Assembly (NCBI GenBank): GCA_038501625.1
Contig: JAZAYU010000012.1
Coordinates: 2,480,001-2,544,000 of the forward strand
Direction: 5' to 3'
From: Corbicula japonica
Lineage: Eukaryota > Mollusca > Bivalvia > Venerida > Cyrenidae
DNA: 64,000 bases
A model generated the notes under the pieces. It searched no databases and was not told the DNA's origin. It saw only the letters and a program-made list of their open reading frames with translations. The position numbers were made by a program, and so were the translations under genes. Shown here piece by piece: positions 17,401 through 28,552 of this stretch (position 1 is its first letter; each line of letters begins with the position of its first letter).

Positions 17401-20085
17401 TATTTTAGCCAAATGACCTTGTGCAGATGTAAAATTTGTTGGCCCATGATTTTAGCCAAATGACTTTGCACACATAGAATACATGTATTATTAAGTGGAT
17501 AAGTGGCCCTATACTTTAAACCTTATGACTTTGTGCAATCATAGAAATTATGGTCCCCAGCTTTGAGCCTAATGACTTTGTGCTCATTATAGAATAGGTT
17601 TTTTCCTATACTTTTAGCCTTATGAATTTGTGCACACATAGAATTGATTGTCCCATACTCTTAGCCTAATGAATTTGTGCACACAAAGAAGTGATTAGCT
17701 AAATGAATTTGTGCACACATAGAATTGATTGTCCCATACTCTTAGCCTAATGAATTTGTGCACACAAAGAAGTGATTAGCTAAATGAATTTGTGCACACA
17801 TAGAATTGGTTAGCTTAATGAATTTGTGCACACATAGAATTGGTTGTCCCATACTATTAGGCTAATGAATTTGTGCACACAAAGAAGTGATTAGCTTAAT
17901 GAATTTGTGCACACATAGAATTGATTGTCCCATACTCTTAGCCTAATGAATTTGTGCACACAAAGAAGTGATTAGCTTAATGAATTTGTGCACACATAGA
18001 ATTGGTTATCTTAATGAATTTGTACACACATAGAATTGGTTGTCCCATACTTTTAGCCTAATGAATTTGTGCAAACATAAAATAAGTTGTCCCATACTTT
18101 TAGCCTAATGAATTCGTGCATACATAGAATAGGTTGTCCCATACTTTTAGGCTCATGAATTTGTGCACACATAGAATTGATTGTCCAATACTTTTAGCCT
18201 AATGAATTTGTGCATACATAGAATAGGTTGTCCCATACTTTAAACCTAATGACTTTGTGCACTTATAGGAATTATGGTCCTCTGCTTTAAGCATATGACT
18301 TTGTGCACATAAAGAACTGATGGTCCCATCTTTGAAGCCTATTGACTTTGTGCACACATAGAATTGGTTGACCCAGACTTTTAGCTTAATGAATTTGTGC
18401 ATGTATAGTATTGGTTGTCCCGTACTTTTAGCCTAATGAATTTGTGCACACAAAGAATTGATTGTCCCATACTTTTAGCCTAATGAATTTGTGCACACAT
18501 AGAATTGGTTTACCCAGACTTTTAGCCTAATGAATTTGTGCACTCAAAGAAGTGATTAGCTTAATGAATTTTTACACACATTGAATTGATTATCCTATAT
18601 GCTAAGCCTAACATGTGACTGGAGGTCCCACTTGCCTAACCTAACGACTTTGTGCACACATAGAACTGATGGTCCTACATGCATAGCTTAATGACTTTGT
18701 ACACACATAGAACTGATGTCCTACATGCATAGCTTAATGACTTTGTGCACACATAGAACTGATGTCCTACATGCATAGCTTAATGACTTTGTGCACACAT
18801 AGAACTGATGTCCTACATGCATAGCTTAATGACTTTGTGCACACATAGAACTGATGTCCTACATGCATAGCTTAATGACTTTGTGCACACATAGAACTGA
18901 TGTCCTACATGCATAGCTTAATGACTTTGTGCACACATAGAACTGATGTCCTACATGCATAGCTTAATGACTTTGTGCACACATAGAACTGATGTCCTAC
19001 ATGCATAGCTTAATGACTTTGTGCACACATAGAACTGATGTCCTACATGCATAGCTTAATGACTTTGTGCACACATAGAACTGATGTCCTACATGCATAG
19101 CTTAATGACTTTGTGCACACATAGAACTGATGTCCTACATGCATAGCTTAATGACTTTGTGCACACATAGAACTGATGTCCTACATGCATAGCTTAATGA
19201 CTTTGTGCACACATAGAACTGATGGTCCTACATGCATAGCTTAATGACTTTGTGCACACATAGAACTGATGGTCCTACATGCATAGCTAAATGACTTTGT
19301 GCACACATAGAACTGATGTCCTACATGCATAGCTTAATGACTTTGTGCACACATAGAACTGATGTCCTACATGCATAGCTTAATGACTTTGTGCACACAT
19401 AGAACTGATGTCCTACATGCATAGCTTAATGACTTTGTGCACACATAGAACTGATGTCCTACATGCATAGCTTAATGACTTTGTGCACACATAGAACTGA
19501 TGTCCTACATGCATAGCTTAATGACTTTGTGCACACATAGAACTGATGGTCCTACATGCATAGCTTAATGACTTTGTGCACACATAGAACTGATGGTCCT
19601 ACATGCATAGCTTAATGACTTTGTGCACACATAGAACTGATGGTCCTACATGCATAGCTTAATGACTTTGTGCACACATAGAACTGATGTCCTACATGCA
19701 TAGCTTAATGACTTTGTGCACACATAGAACTGATGTCCTACATGCATAGCTTAATGACTTTGTGCACACATAGAACTGATGTCCTACATGCATAGCTTAA
19801 TGACTTTGTGCACACATAGAACTGATGTCCTACATGCATAGCTTAATGACTTTGTGCACACATAGAACTGATGTCCTACATGCATAGCTTAATGACTTTG
19901 TGCACACATAGAACTGATGTCCTACATGCATAGCTTAATGACTTTGTGCACACATAGAACTGATGTCCTACATGCATAGCTAAATGACTTTGTGCACACA
20001 TAGAACATAAGCATAGCCTAACAAATTTAACCTAATGAGTGTGCACACATAGATGGTTACATATGCTTAGCTACTACCTGTTGAA
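17401..20085. repeat. 46/47-bp minisatellite, about 2.7 kb
   Basis: The ancestral 47-bp unit contains tgaatttgtgcacacataga and tgtcccatac. The left half (17401-18600) is degenerate and mixes full units with shorter ones of about 35 bp. From about 18650 to 20000 the array is a nearly perfect run of roughly 29 units containing tgactttgtgcacacataga and tgtcctacatgcatagctta. Most of these are 46 bp (gatgtcc) and a few are 47 bp (gatggtcc). The array abuts the inverted-repeat element that ends at 17398. Confidence 0.97.
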
Positions 20086-20189
20086 GGAACCTTATCCAAT
20101 CCAAAGATGTACCATATTTGGGCCTAAGGTCGTACAAGTTTATAAATTTAATTGGGATATAATATTATCTGAAGAAGATGTTGTTGATT

Positions 20190-20420
20190 AACCCTTCACT
20201 ACATGGATATAATTTATTTCCAATTTGCAACCAGTGTATATAAAGATCAGTTTGCATATTAACAAGGTTTGCACACCGCTGCAGTCTAATCAGGATCTCC
20301 TACTCTTCACCTTCAGATTTGTATTATTTAAACCAAAAAGTGAACAGTGATGAACCTTATCTACCTGTGCAGATTGCAGGTGCAGGCTGGCCTGGATCTA
20401 AATTGGTCTCACATAGGAAA
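20190..20420. repeat. Family A foldback, diverged copy
   Basis: Starts gattaacccttcactacatg; blocks gcagtctaatcaggatctcc and ggctggcctggatctaaatt are recognisable. It abuts the next family A copy. Confidence 0.6.
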
Positions 20421-20429
20421 AAAGATGTA

Positions 20430-20648
20430 CTTAACCCTTTCCTGGATATATACGCATTTTTACGCATGTGCGACCAGTGTAGATCCAGATCAGCCGGCAC
20501 ATCCGTGCCGTCTGATCAGGACCTGCACTGGTCGCATTTTGGTCAGGAATAACCTAATGAATCAAAAAGCGAACAGATGTGCCGGCTGATCTGGATCTAA
20601 ACTGTTCGCCTTAGCAATAAAGGTGTATCTGTACAGGAAAGGGTTAAG
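20430..20648. repeat. Family A foldback, complete, TA-flanked
   Basis: Begins cttaaccctttcctggatat, ends caggaaagggttaag, with TA at 20428-20429 and 20649-20650. The left half is itself a hairpin of about 66 bp (gcgaccagtgtagatccaga ... ctgcactggtcgc) and the right half a second one (gcgaac ... gttcgcc). The whole has a dumbbell shape. Confidence 0.88.
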
Positions 20649-20699
20649 TAAATGGTAAAGTTTGAATAAATCTTTCTTATACTTGATGTTATAGGACCT

Positions 20700-20840
20700 G
20701 TGCCAAAGATCATAAAACTAAATCAGGAGACCAGTCTCAGATCTTAAGCATCTGAGTGGCAGAAATGGCATTTCAGCTATTCAGGTGATTGAGATTTTAG
20801 ACCGGTCCCCAAACTCGGGTTTATGATCTTTGGCCCTGGT
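20700..20840. repeat. Family B foldback, complete
   Basis: Left ccaaagatcataaaactaaa; right cgggtttatgatctttggcc; middle gtggcagaaatggcatttca. A diverged version of the 12402-12537 palindrome. Confidence 0.85.
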
Positions 20841-20900
20841 ATGTGTTTTTATACATACACATTTCACTCCTCTTTGAATTAACTGTAACTCACTGCTGAA

Positions 20901-21130
20901 CTTAACCCATTCCTGGATATATACGCATTTTTACGCATGTGCGACCAGTGTAGATCCAGATCAGCCGGCACATCCGTGCCGTCTGATCAGGATCTGCACT
21001 GGTCGCATTTTGGTCAGCAATAACCTAATGAATTAAAAAGCGAACAGTTTAGATCCTGATCAGACGGCACAGATCTGGATCTACACTGTTCGCCCTAGCA
21101 ATAAAGGTGTGTCTATACAGGAATGGGTTA
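20901..21130. repeat. Family A foldback, complete
   Basis: Begins cttaacccattcctggatat and ends aggaatgggttaagta. Its left hairpin is almost identical to the one at 20430-20648, so these are recent relatives; the right hairpin has lost its loop (cggcacagatctggatctac). Confidence 0.87.
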
Positions 21131-21141
21131 AGTATTGCTGT

Positions 21142-21380
21142 CTTAACCCTTAACTCCATATATACACATTTTATCGCATGAGCAAACAGTGTAGATCCAG
21201 ATCAGCTAGCACACCAGTGCTGTCTGATCATGATCTGCACTGTACATTTCTTCTCAGAAATTTCTTATGAATCTAAAAGCGAACAGTGCAGATCCTGATA
21301 AGATTTCACAGGTGTGCTGGCTGATCTGGATTTACACTGTTCGCTCATGCCATAAAGGCATATAAGGAGGAAATGATTAA
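21142..21380. repeat. Family A foldback, complete
   Basis: Begins cttaacccttaactccatat, ends aggaggaaatgattaa. It lies about 10 bp from the previous copy in the same orientation and is more diverged, so it is probably an independent insertion rather than a duplication. Confidence 0.82.
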
Positions 21381-21499
21381 TAAAATATTCCTGTGTAATT
21401 ATACCCCTACAAACAAAGTTTGAGGGGGGTGGTTATATGAGAGAGCTTGTTGATTATTATCTTGTAGATCAATGTTGTGATTAAAAGGAAAAGTATTAA

Positions 21500-21595
21500 C
21501 CTTAACTTCTCGGGATTCGGCTTTTATCCCATTATGATGGCACAGTGTAGATCCCAATCAGCCTGCACATTCAAGCAGGTTGGGCATAACCTACC
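21500..21595. repeat. Family A foldback, remnant
   Basis: Only ttaaccttaacttctcggga and gtgtagatcccaatcagcct are recognisable. Confidence 0.45.
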
Positions 21596-21640
21596 CCTAT
21601 CCCTTTAGTGATGATAATCAGCAGTTTGTTTATAATAAGA

Positions 21641-21768
21641 TTCCAGGATCACAAAACTCAAACAGAATCTCATGCATTTGATTGGCTGAAATTTGTCACC
21701 ATGTCAGCCAATCACATGCTTGAAATTATAGACTGGTTTCTAATCTCAGTTTTATGATCTTTGGCATA
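21641..21768. repeat. Family B foldback
   Basis: ccaggatcacaaaactcaaa at the left, tctcagttttatgatctttg at the right, and the central gattggctgaaa/gtcagccaatc pair. Confidence 0.83.
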
Positions 21769-22074
21769 AATCAAAGAATGTGATGGATTAATTTGTAATA
21801 TAAGGAAAACATTTAAGACAAACTTTAAACCAAGTTTAATTAAATATTAACTTTAATTAGTTTTCCTTTAATCTATGAAATATTTCAAATACGATCGGCT
21901 TGATTACCTATTTTGTACAGAGGTAAAAAAATTCACTAAGGGGGTTTACGTCTGCCCTCCAAAAAGTATGCAGGCAATTTTGTCCACCTACGTGAATACA
22001 AAAAAAGGACAGGATGGTTTCATGCTGGAGGATGTTTGTCCTACTGAAAACAATGCAGAGCTGCAGACATTGGG

Positions 22075-22332
22075 ATTATATGAGGCGCGCCACGGGAAAA
22101 GGTACCTTCGGGCAGTTGACGTCAATCCTTGAAACGACGTCATAAAGTTGAGCAGACGACATTAATTATTATGCAATTCGCGGTAAAAATACCATTTAAT
22201 TGTCAAAATGTGTAACAAAATCACTGTTTTGAGAAAATAATAGAAATTCGAAAGTTCTTTCTAAATATAGTAACAACAAAAGTGACACAAAAAATGACCT
22301 AAGGTACCTTTCCCCGTGGCGTGCCTCATATA
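22075..22332. mobile_element. Foldback element 'tatatgaggc', about 255 bp
   Basis: Left tatatgaggcgcgccacggg and aaaaggtacctt pair with right aaggtacctttccccgtggc and gtgcctcatata. TA lies at both ends. It runs into the open frame at 21875-22132, which is therefore partly transposon sequence. A diverged relative is at 50085-50265. Confidence 0.78.
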
Positions 22333-22372
22333 AGGATGCTGTAATGTGTAATGGTCATATCATAAACTTCTA

Positions 22373-22515
22373 TAAACCCTTTATTCCATATATACACGTT
22401 GTATCACATGCACTAACAGTGTAGATCCAGATCAGCCAACGCTGATGGGCCAACTGATCTGGACACCACAGTTTGCCCATAAATATCAGCCATATCCTGT
22501 GGTGTAAAGGGGTAA
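22373..22515. repeat. Family A foldback with internal deletion
   Basis: Starts taaaccctttattccatata, contains gtgtagatccagatcagcca, then passes at once to gccaactgatctggacacca and ends ggtgtaaaggggtaag. The two arms are joined without the central spacer. Confidence 0.75.
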
Positions 22516-22773
22516 GCATTTACAAATAAAATGTTGTTGTTGTTTTTTCAATTAATTGTTATATGTTTTTTATGGGGTTTATAGATAATGATATAACATT
22601 TTGTACTAGCCTTTCACTAGTGGCTGTTAACGGTTTTTGCACATAATATTTTGTATTGATATTTGTACTAGAAATTCTTTTTTCTAAATACTTGTTGTTA
22701 TATACGTATTTGCAATTTGTTAAAATTTATTTACATTATATTATTTGTGATTGTGAATCAAACTAGTCATTTT

Positions 22774-23799
22774 TAGGGATGGGAACGAATTCTAAAATAG
22801 GCATTCGAATATTCGCATAGGTTATCCGAATACATGTATATTCGGATATTCGCGTGATCAACAGTTCATATTTCGCTATCCGAATATTAGCTTATCTAAA
22901 AATATGTAAAGTTTTGCGAGACGAACTCTTTATTAACTCTCATTAAGGGCTTGCCACACTCCTCCCAATTCTATTCATCGATAAAATAAAAATCATCAAA
23001 TCTCAGTAACGGCAAAATGCCGTTCAATGAAACTTTGCACAAATGAATGTTACTAATGTAACTTTATTTTGCATACAGAACGACACGTTAGGAAAGTAAA
23101 GAAACAAAGCTAGACCTAAAAATTCCTTGAATTCTATTTGCATAAATTCACAAAAACTAAGGGATGCAGAACATAATTTTAAATTCCCTCGTGAGCGCAA
23201 TGATACTGACAAGAAAATGTTGTGTACTTTGTAAAAATCTTTCAACTATTAAAAGCGAAATCAGTGATTGTCATCAGTTTACGCGACCAGGAAATTGAAG
23301 GTCAAACACACTTTTACTAATATCTCGTAAAGTTTACATATGTAAATCACGAGGGCACAATAAATTGTTGTCAGTATCATATTACTCATGTGGGCATTTA
23401 AAATGATGTTTTGTGGTCTTTAGTTTTTGTGAATTTATGTAAATAGAAGTTGAGGGAATTTTTTGATCTCGCTATTGTTCTTTACTTTTCTAACGTGTCT
23501 TACATCTGTAAAATAAAGATACATTAATAACATACATTTCTGCAAAGTTTCAATTAACAGCAGTTTGCCGTTATTGAGATTTTGATAATTTTCTTTTTAT
23601 CGATTAATAGAATTGGGAGGAGTGTGGCAGGCCCTTAACGTAATTAAGGTTACTACGGGTTTTTAGGGATTTTAAATTTCTTTTTGTTAAATAGATGGGA
23701 ATAGTAAAAAAAATGCAAGAATCCGAATACCGTTTTGGCATCCGAATATTCGGCCGGTTTGCGAATATTCGGATATTCGTATGTTCGTTCCCATCCCTA
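22774..23799. mobile_element. hAT-like non-autonomous element (carries a nested insertion)
   Basis: Terminal inverted repeats tagggatgggaacgaa and ttcgttcccatcccta, with subterminal tattcggatattcg motifs. It is flanked by a perfect 8-bp duplication, gtcatttt, at 22766-22773 and 23800-23807. An 8-bp target duplication and TAGGG-type ends are hAT hallmarks. No transposase frame is present. Without the 688-bp nested element and one TTAA it would be about 334 bp. Confidence 0.88.
22947..23634. mobile_element. TTAA-flanked inverted-repeat element nested in the hAT-like element
   Basis: Left end gggcttgccacactcctccc, then aattctatt; right end aatagaattgggaggagtgt, then ggcaggccc. TTAA stands on both sides (22943-22946, 23635-23638). 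TTAA duplication suggests a piggyBac-type mobiliser; that is inference, as no transposase is encoded. The inverted repeats extend inward in degenerate form (aactttgcac and tgcaaagttt). Confidence 0.8.
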
Positions 23800-23956
23800 G
23801 TCATTTTACATTCCAGTTGGTAAAGAAGCAGTATGTTTTCATGTTTTAATGGTTCACTTTCCATTTGTATGAAATTGTGTAACTTTTGTTTCTATACTGC
23901 ACATTGTTTTCTAATATTAACAAGTTTCTTTTGCATTTTGTTTTGCAACTGTAATA

Positions 23957-24206
23957 AAGAATAGCTCTTTCCTCCATAAATATACGAATTTTTACGCATG
24001 TGCGAACAGTGTAGATCCGGATCAGCCAGCACATCCATGCCCACTGATCAGGATCTGCTCTGGTCGCATTTTGGTCAGAATTAACCTAACCAATCAAAGA
24101 GAGAACAGTGCAGATCCTGATGAGACGGCATTGATGTGCCGGCTGATCTGGATCTACACTGTTTGCCCAGGCAATAAAGGTTTATCTATGAAGGAATGGG
24201 ATAATT
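23957..24206. repeat. Family A foldback, complete
   Basis: Starts ctctttcctccataaatata, contains gtgtagatccggatcagcca, ttaacctaaccaatcaaaga and ggctgatctggatctacact, and ends aaggaatgggataa. Confidence 0.83.
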
Positions 24207-24797
24207 GTGATGTATGTTTGCCTGTTCATTCTGTTCAGTTTGTTTTAAATCCACAAGATTTAGAAAAAAGTGCAGTTTTACATTAAATTTTCCAAACAAT
24301 TGTTTATTTGTTTTTTGCTTTGTTTGAGGAAGATTTTAATGATCTAGTCGATAATTACTATTATTTCTGTTTTTTCATGTTTAATTTAATTTCCTAAAAA
24401 GTATTATTACAGTTATTTACATGTTTACTATTTTTCTGTAATTGTATTGAGATATATATTTATTTAATTATGACATTCCTTTACATTTTACTTATTTTAG
24501 CAACACTTTTTTGTTGTTATGTCTTTGTTTCTTTTATATAGATTTTTGTTTTTGAAATAGAACATTAAACATCATATATAGATAATGAAGTCTTTGTATT
24601 TAATTCTCTATGCCAACAGTGGAGACCCTTTCAGCAGTGTAGACCTCTTGTGCAAAACTCAGTGTGTCCTCTTTGTTTTCCAGCCTGAGTTTCATGTAAA
24701 ATTTTTCCCACTTGTTAGATTGCTTTTTAAACTGTGATCATATAGTGTATGTAAATTCTTGTAGCATTTTTAGAAAAACATAAAGAAGTGACAAATT

Positions 24798-25883
24798 GCA
24801 GTCAAACCTATCTTCGAAGACTACTTAATGGGAAACCAAAAGTGGTCTTTGAAAGCAGGTGGTCTCTGTTCACAGGTGAATTAGTTATTTAAGTCAGTCA
24901 ATGGGACGAAAATTGTTTTCATCCACAGATGGTCTTTGGTAATGGGAAACCAAAAGTGGTCTTTGAAAGCAGGTGGTCTCTGTTCACAGGTGAATTACTT
25001 ATTTAAGTCAGTCAATGGGACGAAAATTGTTTTCATCCACAGATGGTCTTTGGTAATGGGAAACCAAAAGTGGTCTTTGAAAGCAGGTGGTCTCTGTTCA
25101 CAGGTGAATTAGTTATTTAAGTCAGTCAATGGGACGAAAATTGTTTTCATCCACAGATGGTCTTTGGTAATGGGAAACCAAAAGTGGTCTTTGAAAGCAG
25201 GTGGTCTCTGTTCACAGGTGAATTAGTTATTTAAGTCAGTCAATGGGACGAAAATTGTTTTCATCCACAGATGGTCTTTGGTAATGGGAAACCAAAAGTG
25301 GTCTTTGAAAGCAGGTGGTCTCTGTTCACAGGTGAATTAGTTATTTAAGTCAGTCAATGGGACGAAAATTGTTTTCATCCACAGATGGTCTTTGGTAATG
25401 GGAAACCAAAAGTGGTCTTTGAAAGCAGGTGGTCTCTGTTCACAGGTGAATTAGTTATTTAAGTCAGTCAATGGGACGAAAATTGTTTTCATCCACAGAT
25501 GGTCTTTGGTAATGGGAAACCAAAAGTGGTCTTTGAAAGCAGGTGGTCTCTGTTCACAGGTGAATTAGTTATTTAAGTCAGTCAATGGGACGAAAATTGT
25601 TTTCATCCACAGATGGTCTTTGGTAATGGGAAACCAAAAGTGGTCTTTGAAAGCAGGTGGTCTCTGTTCACAGGTGAATTAGTTATTTAAGTCAGTCAAT
25701 GGGACGAAAATTGTTTTCATCCACAGATGGTCTTTGGTAATGGGAAACCAAAAGTGGTCTTTGAAAGCAGGTGGTCTCTGTTCACAGGTGAATTAGTTAT
25801 TTAAGTCAGTCAATGGGACGAAAATTGTTTTCATCCACAGATGGTCTTAATTTACACGTGGTCTTCAGCACAGGTTGAACTGT
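24798..25883. mobile_element. Inverted-repeat element with an internally expanded 114-bp array
   Basis: Left end gcagtcaaacctatcttcga and right end tcagcacaggttgaactgt are imperfect inverted repeats (accaca/gaagac blocks align). The DNA between them consists almost wholly of the tandem array. A solo end of the same family is at about 1480-1575. Confidence 0.65.
24827..25850. repeat. 114-bp tandem array, about 9 units
   Basis: Units start at 24827, 24941, 25055, 25169, 25283, 25397, 25511, 25625 and 25739, each opening aatgggaaaccaaaagtggt. Copies are nearly identical (one shows gaattactta for gaattagtta), which indicates recent expansion or homogenisation. Confidence 0.98.
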
Positions 25884-26384
25884 ATTCAGGATCTATGGAC
25901 CCTGCTCTATTTGAAAATTGAAACACAAACAATGTGATGCAACAAAATAAAGTGCAGCTAGTCATCAACATGAATTATGTTTCAGTTTTTATTGTCGAGC
26001 CTTCATGCATGTACTGATGAAGCACGACTTGGTTGTAACATTAGCGGTTTGGCGTCTGTGCGTGCATCCGTTAGTGCGTCCGTCCGGATTTAAATGAGTA
26101 AAAACACAATATACATACAGAATACCAAAAGCTGCAAATACTGTCACTTGCGCTAAAAGACAACGAAGTGCGAAGGTGAATTGGGGCTTGCCTTCATAGT
26201 GTTGCGTTTAGCCAAAAATGTACGGCGACTGGTGACATTGACTAGGTACGAAATGATATTTTGCAACCGACTACCAACATAAAATAAAATCTACATATTT
26301 TAACAGCTGCAAGTTTTGCTTACTAAACTCGTGCATCCTGAGTTCGGTCCTTGAAGACTATGACCAGTGCAGGTCGGGGTGACA

Positions 26385-26560
26385 GGGTTAGATCCAGGAT
26401 TTCAGAAAGGGGGTTCATTTGGGGCAATCTTTGGGTAGTAACATCATAATTTCCAGCATGCTGGCCTAAATCCCCATGAACATTAAATATTGCTGCCCAA
26501 AAATGGGGTTCGAGCAAACCCACCGAATCTCCTCTGGATCCGCATGTTCTAGATTTTTGC
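26385..26560. repeat. Dispersed repeat P, copy 1
   Basis: gatccaggatttcagaaagg, tttgggtagtaaca, cccatgaacattaaatattg and ctctggatccgc align with the copy at 43965-44095 in the same orientation. Confidence 0.65.
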
Positions 26561-26742
26561 AGGGCGGATACTTTATTTAAATCATGTACAATGTACACGT
26601 GTTATTTTCAAAACGACTATTTCTTTCAAAAATTCCACAAGACAAACAAAATATAACAATGTTTAAAACAACTAATACATCTTGCACACGATTTGTTAGG
26701 ATCAATCGAAAGGCAAGCGCTTGCGGGACATGGATGACAGGG

Positions 26743-26866
26743 GCCCAAGATCATAAAACTAAGTTTTGAGATCAGTCTCAAATCTCAAGGATCTGATTGG
26801 CTGAAAGCCAATCAGATGCTTGAGATTTTATACTGATCTCCAGATTTAGTTTGATGATCTTGGGCA
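26743..26866. repeat. Family B foldback, complete
   Basis: Left gcccaagatcataaaactaa, right agtttgatgatcttgggc; centre gattggctgaaagccaatca, so the two arms almost touch. Confidence 0.87.
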
Positions 26867-28318
26867 AGGATCGCAAAACTTACAAAACATTCAAAACAGA
26901 TCCCATGGTCTACACTGTGCCCAAAATAAACTCTAACCCTAACCCTATCTTAATATACTTTTGTACGGCTGGAAACCAATCTCGAATCTAGCCAATCAGG
27001 TCCCAGGTTACAAAACTTAAGATTGAACTCCGTGCTCTAAATTCAAAATTGTGTTTCTTTACAAGCAAACGAAACATCTTTTGTTAATTATTTTTGATAA
27101 AATATCATAATACATTTTAGAATGCAAATTAAGCAATTCTTAACCGGTGATGATATGTTATTCCACTCCTAAGCTTTCAAAATGAAATACGTGAAAATTA
27201 AACCTGCGTGAAATATAATGAAACCACAGTAAGAAAAGAATACTTGAGTCATACGAAATTTGACTTATGCACATTCTGTGTTCACATAAATACTGAAGCA
27301 AATGGTGCCTGTCAAATTAAGATGGGTGGCCTGTTAAATTTATTGTGCCACATATTATGTAATGTAGCATTTTGAAAGGGTTCAAACAAATATTTGTCAA
27401 TATCTCAGCGTCAAATATCCGCACTCAGATATCTAATTTAAAATTTAAAATACAACCGACTTAAACTTTAAAGAAACTTGCATGTAATTAACTCTTATGT
27501 CGGATATAACATTTTGTTGATTTAGTTAAAAGCAATCATGTAGTATTTGATTTTCTTTTGCATTTTTCTTCCTGCTTTCGTGAGTTTGCATACAAAGTTT
27601 AAATTTTGTCAAAATGAACAAGCTTTTGAAACATATTCCAAAATAATAATTGCACAAGTTTAGTAGTTCTAACACAGTATTAGTCTGGTCCAGTTTTACA
27701 TAAGGAATACATAATAGTTTCTATATCGTTTTCTCTACTTAAAGCACGGTCGTTCAACACGGTTTCTAAAAAATTAACCCTGTCCAAAGATATAGATTTA
27801 AGTTTGGGTTTTATGCTCTAAATGCATTTTAACATCAAATGCTGCATACTAGATTTGTTCAAATTACTTCCCTTTTTGACTGAAACCCCATGAAACCAGA
27901 TATCAGATTAACATTGAACTTCATTTAATAGGGGCGAAAATGCAAAATGGCTCGTAAAATCTGATGTCTTAAAATATAAAATTTAAAAGCAAATACACAA
28001 CAATTTTCAAAAAGTACACGTTTAGGAATTAAACTTTTTACCAAATTTAAATTCAAAATTTGATATCGGAGCTTAAGGAGATCGGCGCCCGGGGTATTAA
28101 ATTCCATTGAAGTCCAGCATACGGACGGGAAAATACTGTGAAACGTTAAAAGAAATTGATATTGAAAAACATTTCATTTCTTTAATTAGCGTAGTACGTG
28201 GTAACCAACCTTAGGGAAACAAATTTCTATTAGTATGGCGTTAGTGAATGTAAAGATGAAATAAATTGTACACCTCAAATCTTACATGTATTTAAGTCAC
28301 ACAATAATCAACCTAAAA

Positions 28319-28424
28319 TATAAGCAGTGATATTATCGTATGACATTGTTCAAATCCATGCAGTGATCTGGGGATAACATTGCATGGATTTGAACAACAC
28401 AATACACCAATATCACCGCTTAAT
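28319..28424. repeat. Foldback of about 105 bp
   Basis: Left gcagtgatattatcgtatga and gttcaaatccatgca pair with right tgcatggatttgaacaacac and accaatatcaccgc, around gtgatctggggataaca. It lies just 3' of the Tctex1 gene. Confidence 0.82.
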
Positions 28425-28552
28425 TGTTAAAAATTGCCCAAAGTTGTGAAGAAGCGAGGTGTACGATTTCTTTCAAGTTTATATTTACATACTCCCCACC
28501 CACTGAAAAACAAACACAGCCCGATCATCCCTGTGCCGCATAAAACAAGAAA

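Noticed and set aside
17401..20085. Regular 46-bp repeats that could be mistaken for a CRISPR array
   Set aside because: The whole unit is repeated with no unique spacers, the context is animal DNA, and no cas gene is near.
21875..22132. 85-codon plus-strand frame as a possible gene
   Set aside because: Its last third lies in the foldback element at 22075-22332, and no motif or splice partner supports the rest.
26931..26947. Telomere-like ctaaccctaaccct
   Set aside because: Only two repeats of the hexamer; too short to suggest an interstitial telomere.
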